A stretch of DNA of 64,000 nucleotides, taken from assembly GCF_003065605.1 (NCBI RefSeq), contig NZ_CP026952.1:2418001-2482000 (forward strand), in the 5' to 3' direction. Below, one piece after another: positions 10,449-19,612 of the stretch. Position 1 is the first letter of the stretch. Each line of letters starts with the position of its first letter. Position numbers and translations under genes: made by a program. The notes under the pieces were generated by a model. That model was not told the origin of the DNA. It did not search any database and saw only the letters and a list, made by a program, of their open reading frames with translations. This DNA comes from Aeromicrobium chenweiae (lineage in GTDB: Bacteria > Actinomycetota > Actinomycetes > Propionibacteriales > Nocardioidaceae).

Positions 10449-11591
10449 TCAGGACAGCAGTGCGTCGACGAACTCCTCGGCGTCGAACGGGGCGAGGTCG
10501 TCCTCGCCCTCGCCGAGTCCCACGAACTTGACCGGGACGCCGAGCTCGCGCTGGACCGCGATGACGATGCCGCCCTTGGCCGTGCCGTCGAGCTTGGTCA
10601 GGACGATGCCCGTCACGTCCACGACCTCGCCGAAGACGCGCGCCTGGGTCAGGCCGTTCTGACCCGTCGTCGCGTCGATGACCAGCAGGACCTCGGTGAC
10701 GGGAGCCTGCTTCTCGATCACGCGCTTGACCTTGCCGAGCTCGTCCATCAGGCCGGACTTGGTGTGCAGACGGCCCGCGGTGTCGACGAGCACGACGTCG
10801 GTCTCGTCGGCGATGCCACGCTGGACGGCCTCGAACCCGACGCTCGCGGGGTCGCCGCCCTCGGGACCGCGCACGGTCGGGACGCCGACCCGCTCGCCCC
10901 AGGTCTGCAGCTGGTCGGCGGCGGCGGCACGGAACGTGTCGGCCGCGCCGAGGACGACGGTCTGCTCCTCGGCCACCAGCACGCGCGCGAGGCGGCCGAC
11001 GGTCGTGGTCTTGCCGGTGCCGTTGACGCCGACGACCAGCACGACGCCGGGCTTGTCGTCGGCCCCGGTGGAGCGCAGCGTGCGGTCCAGCGTCGGGTCG
11101 ACCAGCCGGACGAGCTCCTCACGCAGGGCGGCCTTGGCCAGCTGGGGGTCGGTGATGCCCTCGACGCGCAGCTTCGTGCGGAGGTTCTGCACGAGCTCGT
11201 CGGTCGCCGTCACGCCCACGTCGGCGGCGAGCAGGGTGTCCTCGATCTCCTCCCACGCGGCCTCGTCGAGGGTCGAGCGACCCAGGACGGCCAGCAGCCC
11301 CTTGCCGAGCGAGCCCTGTGACTTGGCGAGCCGGGCGCGCAGGCGGACGAGACGCCCCTGCGGGGCCTCCGGGCGCTCCAGCGTGTCGACGGCCGTCGGC
11401 GGGCCCGGGACGTCCTCGTCCTCCAGGTGGGGCTCGGGGCGTTCGGGGTGGTGGATGACCTCGTCGGTGATCTCCTGCAGGTCCGCGGGCGGAGGCAGCT
11501 CCGCCCTCCCGCGGGACATGACGAGGCCGATGCCTGCCCCCAGGATGACGACAGCGGCAGCGATGATGATGAGAAGAACGGTCGTGGTCAC
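10449..11591 (-). CDS. ftsY: SRP receptor GTPase FtsY
   Basis: A 380-residue membrane-docking partner of Ffh. A hydrophobic N-terminal segment (residues 4-25) is followed by an acidic linker (about 35-75), then the NG domain with P-loop GVNGTGKTT (188-196), [16 protein letters not shown] and [10 protein letters not shown]. The start is a GTG that overlaps the cydC stop as GTGA. The gene is therefore translationally coupled to the cytochrome bd assembly genes, an unusual partnership for a protein-targeting factor. Confidence 0.96.
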   Translation of the reverse strand: MTTTVLLIIIAAAVVILGAGIGLVMSRGRAELPPPADLQEITDEVIHHPERPEPHLEDEDVPGPPTAVDTLERPEAPQGRLVRLRARLAKSQGSLGKGLLAVLGRSTLDEAAWEEIEDTLLAADVGVTATDELVQNLRTKLRVEGITDPQLAKAALREELVRLVDPTLDRTLRSTGADDKPGVVLVVGVNGTGKTTTVGRLARVLVAEEQTVVLGAADTFRAAAADQLQTWGERVGVPTVRGPEGGDPASVGFEAVQRGIADETDVVLVDTAGRLHTKSGLMDELGKVKRVIEKQAPVTEVLLVIDATTGQNGLTQARVFGEVVDVTGIVLTKLDGTAKGGIVIAVQRELGVPVKFVGLGEGEDDLAPFDAEEFVDALLS

Positions 11592-13183
11592 ACCGCGATC
11601 CTATGCGGGTCGTGTTGGGCGCCGCCCACGGACACGACCTGGCCGACCCGCTCCAGCACGGCGGCGGAGTGGCTGATGACCAGGACGCTCCGGCCGGGCA
11701 CGAGGGCCAGCAGGTCGTCCATCAGCGCCTCGCCCGCCTCCGCGTCGAGGTGCTCGGTGGGCTCGTCGACGATCAGCACGCGATGTCCGCCCAGCACCAG
11801 GCGGGCCAGGCACAGCCGTTGCCGCTCGCCACCGGACAGCCGGTTGCCGCGCTCGCCGACCCGCGTGTCCAGGCCGTCGGCCAGCGAGGCGACGAAGTCC
11901 CCCAGACCGGCGGTCCCGAGCGCGCGGTGCAGCTCGGCGTCGGACGCGTGCGGGTCCGCGATGCGCAGGTTCTCCCGGATCGTGGTGTCGAACACGATCT
12001 CGTCCTGTCCCAGGTAGCCGACGACGCTGCGCACGTCCGTCGCGGCGAGCTCGCGGACGTCGACGCCGCCGAGCAGCACCTGTCCCCCGCGCGGCTCCGC
12101 GAGGCGCGCGAGCGTGTGGGCGAGCGTGCTCTTGCCCGAGCCGCTCGGGCCCGTGACGCCCAGGACCGCGCCCGCCGGCAGGTCGAGCTCGATCCCCCGG
12201 GCCACGGTCGAGGTCCAGCCCACGGCGAGGTCGCGGGCGACCAGGTCGTAGTTCGCGGGCAGCGGCAGCGGGTCGACCGGGTCGGTGATCGCCGCTGCCG
12301 CCAGCGCGAGCTCGCCGAGCCGCGCCTCCGCGCCCTCGATCTCGGGCCGGAGCCGTTCTGCCTCCGCGAGCGCCGAGAGCGGCTCGACGAGCGCGAGCGG
12401 TGCCAGGACGACGACGCCCACGAGCACCGGGGCCAGATCTGCCGAGAGCGCGGCGATCGTGGCCACGGCCACGCCGGTCGCCAGGAGCACGAGAGCCTCC
12501 CCCAGACCGGTGACGACCGCGGCCCGGCGCTGGGCCGCCTCGAGCGAGGCGGTCGACCGGCGCGTCTCGCGACGCAGGACGTCCGTCGCCCCGTACGCCA
12601 CGAGGTCCGGGGCGGCCAGCACCGCCTGCGAGACGTCCGCCGCGAGGTCGCCGCGCCACCGGGCCGTCAGGGTCCCGGCGCGGCGCACCGACCATGGCAC
12701 GACCGTACGCACGCCGGCCATCGCCGCGAGCGTCGTGGCAGCGAGCACCAGGCCGGACCGCAGGTCGACCACGCCGACCAGGCCGATCGTCACGGCCGAG
12801 GACGCGATCGCGACGACCCACGGGCCACGCAGGCGCAGCACCCGGTCCTGGATCGCGTCGACGTCCGAGACGACCCGGCTCACCAGGTCACCCCGACGAC
12901 GCGACGCCATGCCACCCGGTGCGATCCGGTCGAGGTCACGGTAGACCGCGACGCGCGCCTCGGTGATGCGGGCGAACGTCGCGTCGTGGGTCAGGAGCCG
13001 CTCGACGTACCGCAGCACGGCCCGGGTGAGCCCGAAGAACCGCACCCCGACGATCGCCACCATCAGGTACAGCACCGGCGGCTGCTCCGCCGCCCGCACG
13101 ATCAGCCACGCGGACGTGAGCAGCAGGGCAATGCCGGCGAGCTCGGACAGCACGCCCATCAGCCGGCCCCACACCATCGTCAT
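11588..13183 (-). CDS. cydC: Cytochrome bd assembly ABC exporter subunit CydC
   Basis: A 531-residue fused membrane/ATPase half-transporter that, with CydD, exports thiols or handles heme needed to assemble cytochrome bd. Membrane spans fill the first ~280 residues. Walker A is GPSGSGKST, the signature LSGGERQRLCLARL and Walker B VLIVDEPTEHLD, with the usual Glu after the second Asp. The ATG overlaps the cydD stop as ATGA. Order and coupling (cydA-cydB-cydD-cydC) identify it. Confidence 0.9.
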   Translation of the reverse strand: MTMVWGRLMGVLSELAGIALLLTSAWLIVRAAEQPPVLYLMVAIVGVRFFGLTRAVLRYVERLLTHDATFARITEARVAVYRDLDRIAPGGMASRRRGDLVSRVVSDVDAIQDRVLRLRGPWVVAIASSAVTIGLVGVVDLRSGLVLAATTLAAMAGVRTVVPWSVRRAGTLTARWRGDLAADVSQAVLAAPDLVAYGATDVLRRETRRSTASLEAAQRRAAVVTGLGEALVLLATGVAVATIAALSADLAPVLVGVVVLAPLALVEPLSALAEAERLRPEIEGAEARLGELALAAAAITDPVDPLPLPANYDLVARDLAVGWTSTVARGIELDLPAGAVLGVTGPSGSGKSTLAHTLARLAEPRGGQVLLGGVDVRELAATDVRSVVGYLGQDEIVFDTTIRENLRIADPHASDAELHRALGTAGLGDFVASLADGLDTRVGERGNRLSGGERQRLCLARLVLGGHRVLIVDEPTEHLDAEAGEALMDDLLALVPGRSVLVISHSAAVLERVGQVVSVGGAQHDPHRIAV

Positions 13184-14805
13184 GCGAGCACCATCCTCGA
13201 GGTCAGCCGGAGCTCGCGGTCCGCGGCCGCGATCGTCTCCGGGCGGTGGGCGACGACCAGGACGGTCACGTCGAGCGAGCGGAGGGTGGCGAGGACGGCC
13301 GCCTCGCGGGATGCGTCGAGGCCGGCCGTCGGCTCGTCGAGCAGCACCAGCCGGGCGTCCCCACGGCGCACGCGCAGCACGGCACGAGCCACCGCGATCC
13401 GTCGGCGCTCGCCGGCCGAGACGTCGTCACCGGACTCGTCGATCACCCGGTCCAGCGGCAGGTCCGCCGCTCCGGCGTCCCGCAGCGCGGCGGACACGTC
13501 GTCCCGGCCCGACTCGTCGTCGCCCAGACGCACGTTGTCCTCGATCGTGCCCGGCACGAGCCCGGGCACCTGCGGGACCCACGCGATCTGTCGCCGCCAG
13601 GCCACGGGGTCGATCGAGGACAGGTCCACGTCGTCCACCAGGACGTAGCCGGTGGTGGGGCGGTCGAAGGCCATCAGCAGCGACAGCAGGGTGGACTTGC
13701 CACAGCCAGAGGGGCCGGTGACGGCGACGAACTCGCCGGGCCGGACCCGCGTGTGGGCCAGCTCCAGGCTCGGCGCCGAGCGCCCGGCGCGGCGGACCAC
13801 GACGCCGTCGAGGACGATCTCGGCAGCCCGCAGGTCCGGTGCGGGCGCCGCTCCTTCGTGCCGGTCGTGGTCGAGCAGGCCCAACAGCTCCGCGGTCGCC
13901 TCGGCACCCTCGGTGCTGTCGTGGAACATCGCGCCCAGCCGCTTCACCGGCGCGAACGCCTCGGGGGCGAGGAGCAGGACGAACAGCGCGGGCCCGAGCT
14001 CGAGGTCCCCCTCGACGACCCGCAGGCCGACGCTCACCGCCACGAGCGCGACGGCGAGCGTCGAGAACAGCTCGAGCACCAGCGAGGACAGGAAGGCCAG
14101 GCGCAGCGCACGGACGGTCTCGCGGCGGTGCCGCTCCCCCACCTCGCGGAGCCCCTTCTCCTGGCGCCGGCCGAAGACCTTGAGGACCGTCAGCCCGTCG
14201 AGCACGTCCGCGAAGTGCCGGCCGAGACGCTCGAGTGCCTGCCAGCGCCGGTCGATCCGGTCCTTCGTGAGCATGCCGACCAGGACCATGAAGACGATGA
14301 TCAGCGGCAACGTCACCGCGAGCACGATCGCCGACAGCAGGTCCGCGCGGGCCACCGCGAGCAGCACCAACGGCGGGACGAGCGCCGTCAGGACGACCTG
14401 CGGCAGGAACCGGCCGACGTACCCGTCGAACGCGTCGAGCCCCGGCCCGAGCAGGGCAACCACCCGCGAGCTGTTGGGCCGCGGCCCCAGACGACGCGGA
14501 TCGAGCAGGTCGTCGACGACCTCACCTCTCAGCTCGGCCTTGACCGACGCTGCCGCGCGGGCGGACACGGCCGTGTGGCACCAGGTGACCGCCGCCCGGG
14601 CGGCCAGGCCGACCGCGACCGCCGTCACCAGAGCGGCGACCGGCTCGCCGTCGAAGCGTTGCGCGACGACCTGCGCCACGACGTACGCGACGGCGATCAC
14701 CAGTCCCGCGGTGGCGAGGCCCAGCGCGACGCTGACGGCAAGGAGCCGGCGCACGCCGCGGGAGCGACGGACGAGACGGGGATCCAGGGGACGCATCGCC
14801 GTCAC
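13180..14805 (-). CDS. cydD: Cytochrome bd assembly ABC exporter subunit CydD
   Basis: A 541-residue half-transporter with an N-terminal membrane domain and C-terminal ATPase: Walker A GPSGCGKST, a signature reading VSAGERRRIAVARA (Ala instead of the second Ser/Gly position) and Walker B LVLLDEPTAGLD. The start chosen is the GTG that overlaps the cydB stop as GTGA (protein begins VTAMRPLDPR); the ATG three codons later is the alternative. A much longer frame upstream only mirrors cydB. Works as a heterodimer with CydC. Confidence 0.9.
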   Translation of the reverse strand: MTAMRPLDPRLVRRSRGVRRLLAVSVALGLATAGLVIAVAYVVAQVVAQRFDGEPVAALVTAVAVGLAARAAVTWCHTAVSARAAASVKAELRGEVVDDLLDPRRLGPRPNSSRVVALLGPGLDAFDGYVGRFLPQVVLTALVPPLVLLAVARADLLSAIVLAVTLPLIIVFMVLVGMLTKDRIDRRWQALERLGRHFADVLDGLTVLKVFGRRQEKGLREVGERHRRETVRALRLAFLSSLVLELFSTLAVALVAVSVGLRVVEGDLELGPALFVLLLAPEAFAPVKRLGAMFHDSTEGAEATAELLGLLDHDRHEGAAPAPDLRAAEIVLDGVVVRRAGRSAPSLELAHTRVRPGEFVAVTGPSGCGKSTLLSLLMAFDRPTTGYVLVDDVDLSSIDPVAWRRQIAWVPQVPGLVPGTIEDNVRLGDDESGRDDVSAALRDAGAADLPLDRVIDESGDDVSAGERRRIAVARAVLRVRRGDARLVLLDEPTAGLDASREAAVLATLRSLDVTVLVVAHRPETIAAADRELRLTSRMVLA

Positions 14806-15797
14806 ACCGGGATGTGGTGCACGCCGATGCGGCGGCGGAACACCCAGTAGGACCAGCTCTGGTAGCCGATGACGATCGGGGTGAAGAACACCGCGACCCA
14901 CGACATGATCGTGAGCGTGTACGGCGTCGAGGCGGCGTTGGTCGTGGTCAGCGACCAGGCCGCGTCGAGCGAGGACGGCATGACGTCGGGGAACAGCCCG
15001 CTGAACAGTGTCGCCACCAGCAGCGCGATCGCCACGGCGGTGCCGGCGAACGCCCGGCCGTCGCGCCGGTCGAGCGCGTTGAGCATGCCGATCACGAACG
15101 CGAGGACGGTCAGCCCGCCGAGGATCCACACCGCGAGGCTGTCCTGGGCCAGGCCGGTCCACACGACGAACGCCACGGCCAGGGCCCCGGCGACGACGCC
15201 GGCCCGCAGGCCGAGCCGGATCGCCCGCTCACGGATGGGCCCCACGGTCTTGAGACCGACGAAGAACGCGCCGTGCACCAGGAAGACCGACAGCGTGACC
15301 AGCCCGCCGAGCAGCCCGTAGGGGTTCAGCAGGTTGAAGAACCCGCCGACGTACTCGCCGTCGGCGTCGATCGGCACACCGCGCACGATGTTGGCCAGCG
15401 CGACGCCCCACAACAGGGCGGGGACGACCGACCCGAACACGATCGCGGTGTCGCAGCGCCGCCGCCACGACACCTCGTCCCGCTTGGAGCGGAACTCGAT
15501 GCCGATGATTCGCACGATCAACGCCACGAGGATCAGGAGCAGCGGCAGGTAGAAGCCGCTGAACAGCGTCGCGTACCACTCGGGGAACGCCGCGAACGTG
15601 GCTCCGCCGGCGACGAGCAACCACACCTCGTTGCCGTCCCAGACCGGGCCGATCGTGTTGATCAGGACCCGGCGCTCGGTGTCATCCCGCGCGAGCACCG
15701 CCATGAGCATGCCGACGCCGAAGTCGAACCCCTCGAGGACGAGGTAGCCGACCCACAGGACCGCGATGATGATGAACCAGAAGGTCGTGAGCTCCAT
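14802..15797 (-). CDS. cydB: Cytochrome bd ubiquinol/menaquinol oxidase subunit II
   Basis: A 331-residue integral membrane protein with about nine spans. It begins MELTTFWFIIIAVLWVGYLVLEGFDFGVG and carries the family stretch GPVWDGNEVWLLVAGGATFAAFP. It forms the high-affinity terminal oxidase with CydA, reducing oxygen at low tension without pumping protons. It lies 12 nt after cydA. Confidence 0.97.
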   Translation of the reverse strand: MELTTFWFIIIAVLWVGYLVLEGFDFGVGMLMAVLARDDTERRVLINTIGPVWDGNEVWLLVAGGATFAAFPEWYATLFSGFYLPLLLILVALIVRIIGIEFRSKRDEVSWRRRCDTAIVFGSVVPALLWGVALANIVRGVPIDADGEYVGGFFNLLNPYGLLGGLVTLSVFLVHGAFFVGLKTVGPIRERAIRLGLRAGVVAGALAVAFVVWTGLAQDSLAVWILGGLTVLAFVIGMLNALDRRDGRAFAGTAVAIALLVATLFSGLFPDVMPSSLDAAWSLTTTNAASTPYTLTIMSWVAVFFTPIVIGYQSWSYWVFRRRIGVHHIPV

Positions 15798-15809
15798 GTC
15801 AGTGTCCGA

Positions 15810-17216
15810 TCAGTAGGCGTACGCGAGCGGCGCGTCGGCGTCGCCGAGGTCCGGGTCGCGTGGGGGGTCGAGCTGGGGCAGTCCGGCCTGCACGTAGCGC
15901 AGCAGCAGCCGCACCTCGATGACGGCCAGGACGCCGTAGAGGAGGGTGAACGTCGCCAGCGACGTCGCCACCTCCCCCACGCTCGTGCTGGGCGAGACGC
16001 CGGACGCGGTCGGCATGAGGCCGAACACGACCCACGGCTGACGGCCCATCTCGGTGAAGATCCAGCCGAACGAGTTCGCCGCCATGGGCAGCAGCGGCAG
16101 GACGATCGCCGCCCGGAGCATCCACCGCGAGCGCGGGGTGCGGCCTCGCCTGGTGGCCCAGAGCATGAGCGCGCCGGCCGCCATCGCCAGTCCGCCCGCC
16201 GTGATCATCGCGCGGAAGGTCCAGTACGTGACGGGGATGTTGGGCTTGTAGTCGCCGGGGCCGTACTTCTGCTCGTACTCCTCCTGCAGCGAGTCGATGC
16301 CGCGGACCTCCCCGTCGAAGGTCCCGGTGCCGAGGAACGAGAGCAGCTTGGGGACCTCGAGCTTGAAGACCTCCTCGGACCCGTCGAGCGTCCCGACCGT
16401 GAGGATCGAGAACGGCGCGGGCTTGGCGTCGTCGTACAGCGCCTCGGCCGCGGCCATCTTCATGGGCTGCACCTCGGTCATGACCTTGCCCTGGAAGTCG
16501 CCGGTGATCATCGTGCCGAGGCCGGCGACGAGCAGCACGACCGCGCCCATGCGGAAGGCGGGACGGAACGCGTCGGCGTCGCGATCGGGGTGCCGCATCA
16601 TGTTCCACAGCGCGACCCCGGCGACGAACGCGCCGGCGACCATGAAGCAGCCGATGATCTGGTGCGGGAACGTGGCCAGCAGCACCTTGTTCGTCAGCAC
16701 CGCTCCGAAGTCGGTGAGCTCGGCGCGGCCCTTCTCGCCGTTGAGCGTGTAACCGACCGGGTTCTGCATGAACGAGTTGGCCGCGAGGATGAAGTACGCC
16801 GAGAACACCGTGCCGGCCGCGGCGATCCAGATGCACGCGAGGTGGAGGCCCGGCTTGAGCCGGTCCCAGCCGAAGATCCACAGGCCGAGGAAGGTGGACT
16901 CCAGGAAGAACGCCAGCAGGCCCTCGATCGCCAGCGGAGCGCCGAAGATGTCGCCCACGAAGCGCGAGTAGTCGCTCCAGTTCATCCCGAACTGGAACTC
17001 CTGGACGATGCCGGTCGCGATGCCCATCGCGAAGTTGATGAGGAACAGCTTGCCGAAGAACTTGGTCAGGCGAAGCCAGCGCTCGTCGCCCGAACGGCGC
17101 CAGATCGTCTGCATCGTGGCGACCAGGACGGACAGTCCGATCGTGAGCGGCACGAAGAAGAAGTGGTACACGGTGGTGATGCCGAACTGCCATCGTGCGA
17201 GGTCCAGGACATCCAT
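15810..17216 (-). CDS. cydA: Cytochrome bd oxidase subunit I
   Basis: A 468-residue protein holding hemes b558, b595 and d. Visible hallmarks are MDVLDLARWQFGITTVYHFF with His18 (heme ligand), GWDRLKPGLH, the GRQPW motif in GWIFTEMGRQPWVVFGLMPT and a short Q-loop typical of Gram-positive enzymes. A good Shine-Dalgarno (AAGGAG) lies 6 nt before the ATG. Two of the three BlaI-type operators (17232-17267) lie 16-51 nt upstream of the start, so the operon is probably repressed by the divergent BlaI protein. Confidence 0.97.
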   Translation of the reverse strand: MDVLDLARWQFGITTVYHFFFVPLTIGLSVLVATMQTIWRRSGDERWLRLTKFFGKLFLINFAMGIATGIVQEFQFGMNWSDYSRFVGDIFGAPLAIEGLLAFFLESTFLGLWIFGWDRLKPGLHLACIWIAAAGTVFSAYFILAANSFMQNPVGYTLNGEKGRAELTDFGAVLTNKVLLATFPHQIIGCFMVAGAFVAGVALWNMMRHPDRDADAFRPAFRMGAVVLLVAGLGTMITGDFQGKVMTEVQPMKMAAAEALYDDAKPAPFSILTVGTLDGSEEVFKLEVPKLLSFLGTGTFDGEVRGIDSLQEEYEQKYGPGDYKPNIPVTYWTFRAMITAGGLAMAAGALMLWATRRGRTPRSRWMLRAAIVLPLLPMAANSFGWIFTEMGRQPWVVFGLMPTASGVSPSTSVGEVATSLATFTLLYGVLAVIEVRLLLRYVQAGLPQLDPPRDPDLGDADAPLAYAY

Positions 17217-17231
17217 GTCTGCTCCTTCTTC

Positions 17232-17312
17232 TACTACGCCATGTAGTAACTACTACGGATCGTAGTAACACCGCACGAGCCGCCGCAAGCGCATTTACTA
17301 CCTGGCGTAGTA
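17232..17312. promoter_or_regulatory. Three BlaI-type operators between cydA and blaI
   Basis: Three copies of TACTAC-N5-GTAGTA occur in the 107-bp divergent region: 17232-17248, 17251-17267 and 17296-17312. Sites 1 and 2 are next to the cydA start, and site 3 overlaps the blaI -10 (TAGATT, 17311-17316), which ends 7 nt before the blaI ATG. The TACTA...TAGTA dyad is the type bound by BlaI/MecI repressors, including mycobacterial BlaI. Confidence 0.8.
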
Positions 17313-17323
17313 GATTGGGTCAC

Positions 17324-17692
17324 ATGCCTCATCTGGGAGAGCTGGAACGCTCGGTCATGAACGTCCTGTGGGACTCGTCCGCGCCCATGAAGGTGCGCGA
17401 GGTCCTCGACGCCCTGGACGAGCGCGACCTGGCGTACACGACGATCATGACCGTCCTCGACCGCCTCGGGACCAAGGAGATGGTCCGCCGCGAGCGTGAC
17501 GGCCGCGCGTTCCGCTACGCCCCTGCCCTGACGCGCGACGCGGCGACGTCCGAGCTGCTCCACGCCGCACTCGACCAGGCCGGAGCCGACCGCACCGCGG
17601 CCCTCGTGCACTTCGCCCGCACCGTCGACGTCGCAGAGGCCCAGGCACTGCGCGCCGCCCTCGACGAGATCGAGTCGCGAGCCTCGGAATGA
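17324..17692 (+). CDS. BlaI/MecI-family repressor
   Basis: A 122-residue winged-helix repressor. The N-terminus MPHLGELERSVMNVLWDSSA and the recognition-helix region LAYTTIMTVLDRLGTKEMV match the BlaI/MecI/CopY family, and the C-terminal helices form the dimer domain cleaved in classic systems. The start is the ATG at 17324, 7 nt after a TAGATT -10 (leaderless). It overlaps the M56 peptidase gene as ATGA. Operators before cydA and before itself suggest that it controls cytochrome bd as well as its own pair, rather than a beta-lactamase, since none is in the window. Confidence 0.9.
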   Translation: MPHLGELERSVMNVLWDSSAPMKVREVLDALDERDLAYTTIMTVLDRLGTKEMVRRERDGRAFRYAPALTRDAATSELLHAALDQAGADRTAALVHFARTVDVAEAQALRAALDEIESRASE

Positions 17693-18576
17693 CCCCGCTC
17701 CTGCTCGGGCTGATCGGGCTCGCCCTGTCGCTGCCGATCCCCGCACTGCTCGCCCGCACGAGCTGGCCGTTGCTGGTCCCGCGCGCCGGGATCATCCTGT
17801 GGCAGTCGTTCGCCCTGGCAGCCGTGCTCGCGATCTCGGGCGCCGCGCTGTCCACCGCACTGTGGCTGGTCACCGCCGAACGGCTCACCTGGTGGCGGAT
17901 CGCGCTGCACCTGGTCATCCTCGGCGTCGGCGTGCTGGTGTGGGCGCGGTTCTGGTGGGCGGCGTGGACCGTGTGGCGCGAGACGCAGGCCCGCCGGCGG
18001 CGCCAGCGCCACCTCGTCGACCTGCTGGGCGAGGCCGACGGCATGGCACCGGCGATCCGCATCCTGCAGGAGGAGACCCCGATCGCCTACTGCGTCCCGG
18101 GCATCGCGTCGCCACGCATCGTGGTATCGCAGGGCACGATCTCGACCCTGTCGGCCACGGAGTACGCCGCAGTGCTCGAGCACGAGCGCGCACACGTGCG
18201 CCGGCGGCACGATTTGGTCCTCGAGTCGTTCACGGTCCTGCACCGGGCGTTCCCCCGGTTCCTGCGCACCGACGCCCCGCTCGTGCAGAGCCAGGTCATG
18301 GTCGAGCTGCTCGCCGACGACGCCGCGCGCAAGTCCTGCGGCGAGGCCTCGGTCGCCCGGGCCCTGGTGGCCCTCGCCGGCGCACCCACCCCGGCAGGCG
18401 CGCTGGGCAGCGGCGGCTCGGCGAGCGTCCGGATGACCCGGCTCCTCGACCCCGATCCCCGCAACGCGCCGGCGTCAGGGCTCGCCTACCTCATCTCGGT
18501 GGTCGTGCTCGTGGCGCCGACCGTGCTGCTCGCGGTGCCGTGGATGGCGCACGCGATCCACACCCTCACCGGCTGA
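17689..18576 (+). CDS. M56 family zinc peptidase (BlaR/MecR1-like sensor without penicillin-binding domain)
   Basis: A 295-residue membrane metallopeptidase. Spans are visible at about residues 3-22, 35-60 and 70-92 and at the C-terminus (268-288). The zinc site is HERAH (165-169), with a likely third ligand in LLADDAA. There is no extracellular penicillin-sensor domain, as in mycobacterial BlaR-type proteins, so the signal is unknown. By analogy it cleaves or triggers loss of the BlaI repressor encoded by the overlapping gene upstream. If that repressor governs cydABDC, the peptidase may sense respiratory or envelope stress (inference). Confidence 0.85.
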   Translation: MTPLLLGLIGLALSLPIPALLARTSWPLLVPRAGIILWQSFALAAVLAISGAALSTALWLVTAERLTWWRIALHLVILGVGVLVWARFWWAAWTVWRETQARRRRQRHLVDLLGEADGMAPAIRILQEETPIAYCVPGIASPRIVVSQGTISTLSATEYAAVLEHERAHVRRRHDLVLESFTVLHRAFPRFLRTDAPLVQSQVMVELLADDAARKSCGEASVARALVALAGAPTPAGALGSGGSASVRMTRLLDPDPRNAPASGLAYLISVVVLVAPTVLLAVPWMAHAIHTLTG

Positions 18577-18579
18577 GGC

Positions 18580-19137
18580 TCAGAGGAACTCTCGCGGGTC
18601 GAACTCGGCGATCGGGATGACGCGAATGCGCGGCAGCCTGGTGTTGAACGCCTGGACGTCGTACTCGAGGTCGTGGAACTCCAGGCCCCGGTCGATCAGC
18701 GGCACGAAGCCGGCGCTGCGGAACTCGCGGAACGCGAGCAGCGCCGTCCGCCGGCCCGGCCCCACCAGGGGGCTCAGCTGCTCGACGAAGTCGCCGTCGT
18801 TGCTGGCCAGCATCACGTCGGCCTCGCGACGACCGAGCTCCTCCAGGGTGCGCTGGATCGCGATGTCGACGACCTTCTCGTCGGCGTTGCCCGACAGCGG
18901 CACCGGGCGGAAGCCGATCGCGGTGAGCGCCTGCACGAACGGCATCGGCAGCTCGCCGTTGGCCGCGAGGAAGAACAGCCCGGCGACCGGCTGGTCCCAC
19001 GTGTCCTCGGCGAACTGCAGGAGACGGTCCCACCGGGGACGCTCGTGCGGCTGCGGCCGGCGACCGAGGATGGACTGACCCAGGGTCGCGTCGATGTTCT
19101 CGCCGTCGACCAGGACGTACGTGGTGCGATCAGTCAT
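18580..19137 (-). CDS. NYN/PIN-like domain protein (putative RNase)
   Basis: A 185-residue protein with the NYN (LabA-like, PIN-fold) layout: an N-terminal strand with acidic residue (TTYVLVDGENIDATLG), a central KVVDIAIQRTLEEL segment and the second acidic motif VMLASNDGDFVEQLSPL. Asp residues in these three places would bind the metal ions used to cut RNA. It converges with the M56 gene, with only 3 bp between stops. The target is unknown; relatives are annotated as putative ribonucleases. Confidence 0.8.
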   Translation of the reverse strand: MTDRTTYVLVDGENIDATLGQSILGRRPQPHERPRWDRLLQFAEDTWDQPVAGLFFLAANGELPMPFVQALTAIGFRPVPLSGNADEKVVDIAIQRTLEELGRREADVMLASNDGDFVEQLSPLVGPGRRTALLAFREFRSAGFVPLIDRGLEFHDLEYDVQAFNTRLPRIRVIPIAEFDPREFL

Positions 19138-19183
19138 GCTCGGACCCTACGCGGTGCACCGGCCAGGGCGCCCGGCGAGTGGG

Positions 19184-19612
19184 TCAGACCACCAGCGGGG
19201 CCACGGCCTCGCGGATCACGTCGGGGACCGGCGTCACCGTGCGCGCCTCGGCGTCGACGTAGACGTGCACGAAGTGGCCGATCGCCGCCGGCTCGTCGTC
19301 GTCGCCCTGGAACAGCGCGATGCGGTAGACGATGCTCGACGTGCCGAGCCGGGTCACGGCGAGACCGGCCTGGACGTCCGCGGGGAAGCCCAGCTCACGG
19401 AGATACTCGCAGCGGGTCTCCTTGACCAGCCCGACCGCGTCCAGCCGGCGGATGTCGGTGCCGGTCGCGTCGATGAGGAATCCGTTGACCGCCGTGTCGA
19501 AGTACGAGTAGTAGACGACGTTGTTGACGTGGCCGTAGACGTCCTCGTCCTCCCAGCGCGTGGTGATCGTGCGCAGGACCGCGAAGTCCGTGCGCAGGCG
19601 CGGCTCGCTCAC
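19184..19612 (-). CDS. Acyl-CoA thioesterase, 4-hydroxybenzoyl-CoA thioesterase-like hot-dog fold
   Basis: A 142-residue single hot-dog domain. The motif RWEDEDVYGHVNNVVYYSYF holds the catalytic Asp position and the HVNN signature of the YbgC/FadM-like group. It hydrolyses an acyl-CoA; chain type cannot be read from sequence. The start overlaps the smc stop by 4 nt, so it is translationally coupled to smc, though no functional link is evident. Confidence 0.85.
   Translation of the reverse strand: MSEPRLRTDFAVLRTITTRWEDEDVYGHVNNVVYYSYFDTAVNGFLIDATGTDIRRLDAVGLVKETRCEYLRELGFPADVQAGLAVTRLGTSSIVYRIALFQGDDDEPAAIGHFVHVYVDAEARTVTPVPDVIREAVAPLVV

Noticed and set aside
14814-17246. Long plus-strand open frame over cydB and cydA
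   Set aside because: Shadow of the two cytochrome bd genes, which are certain.
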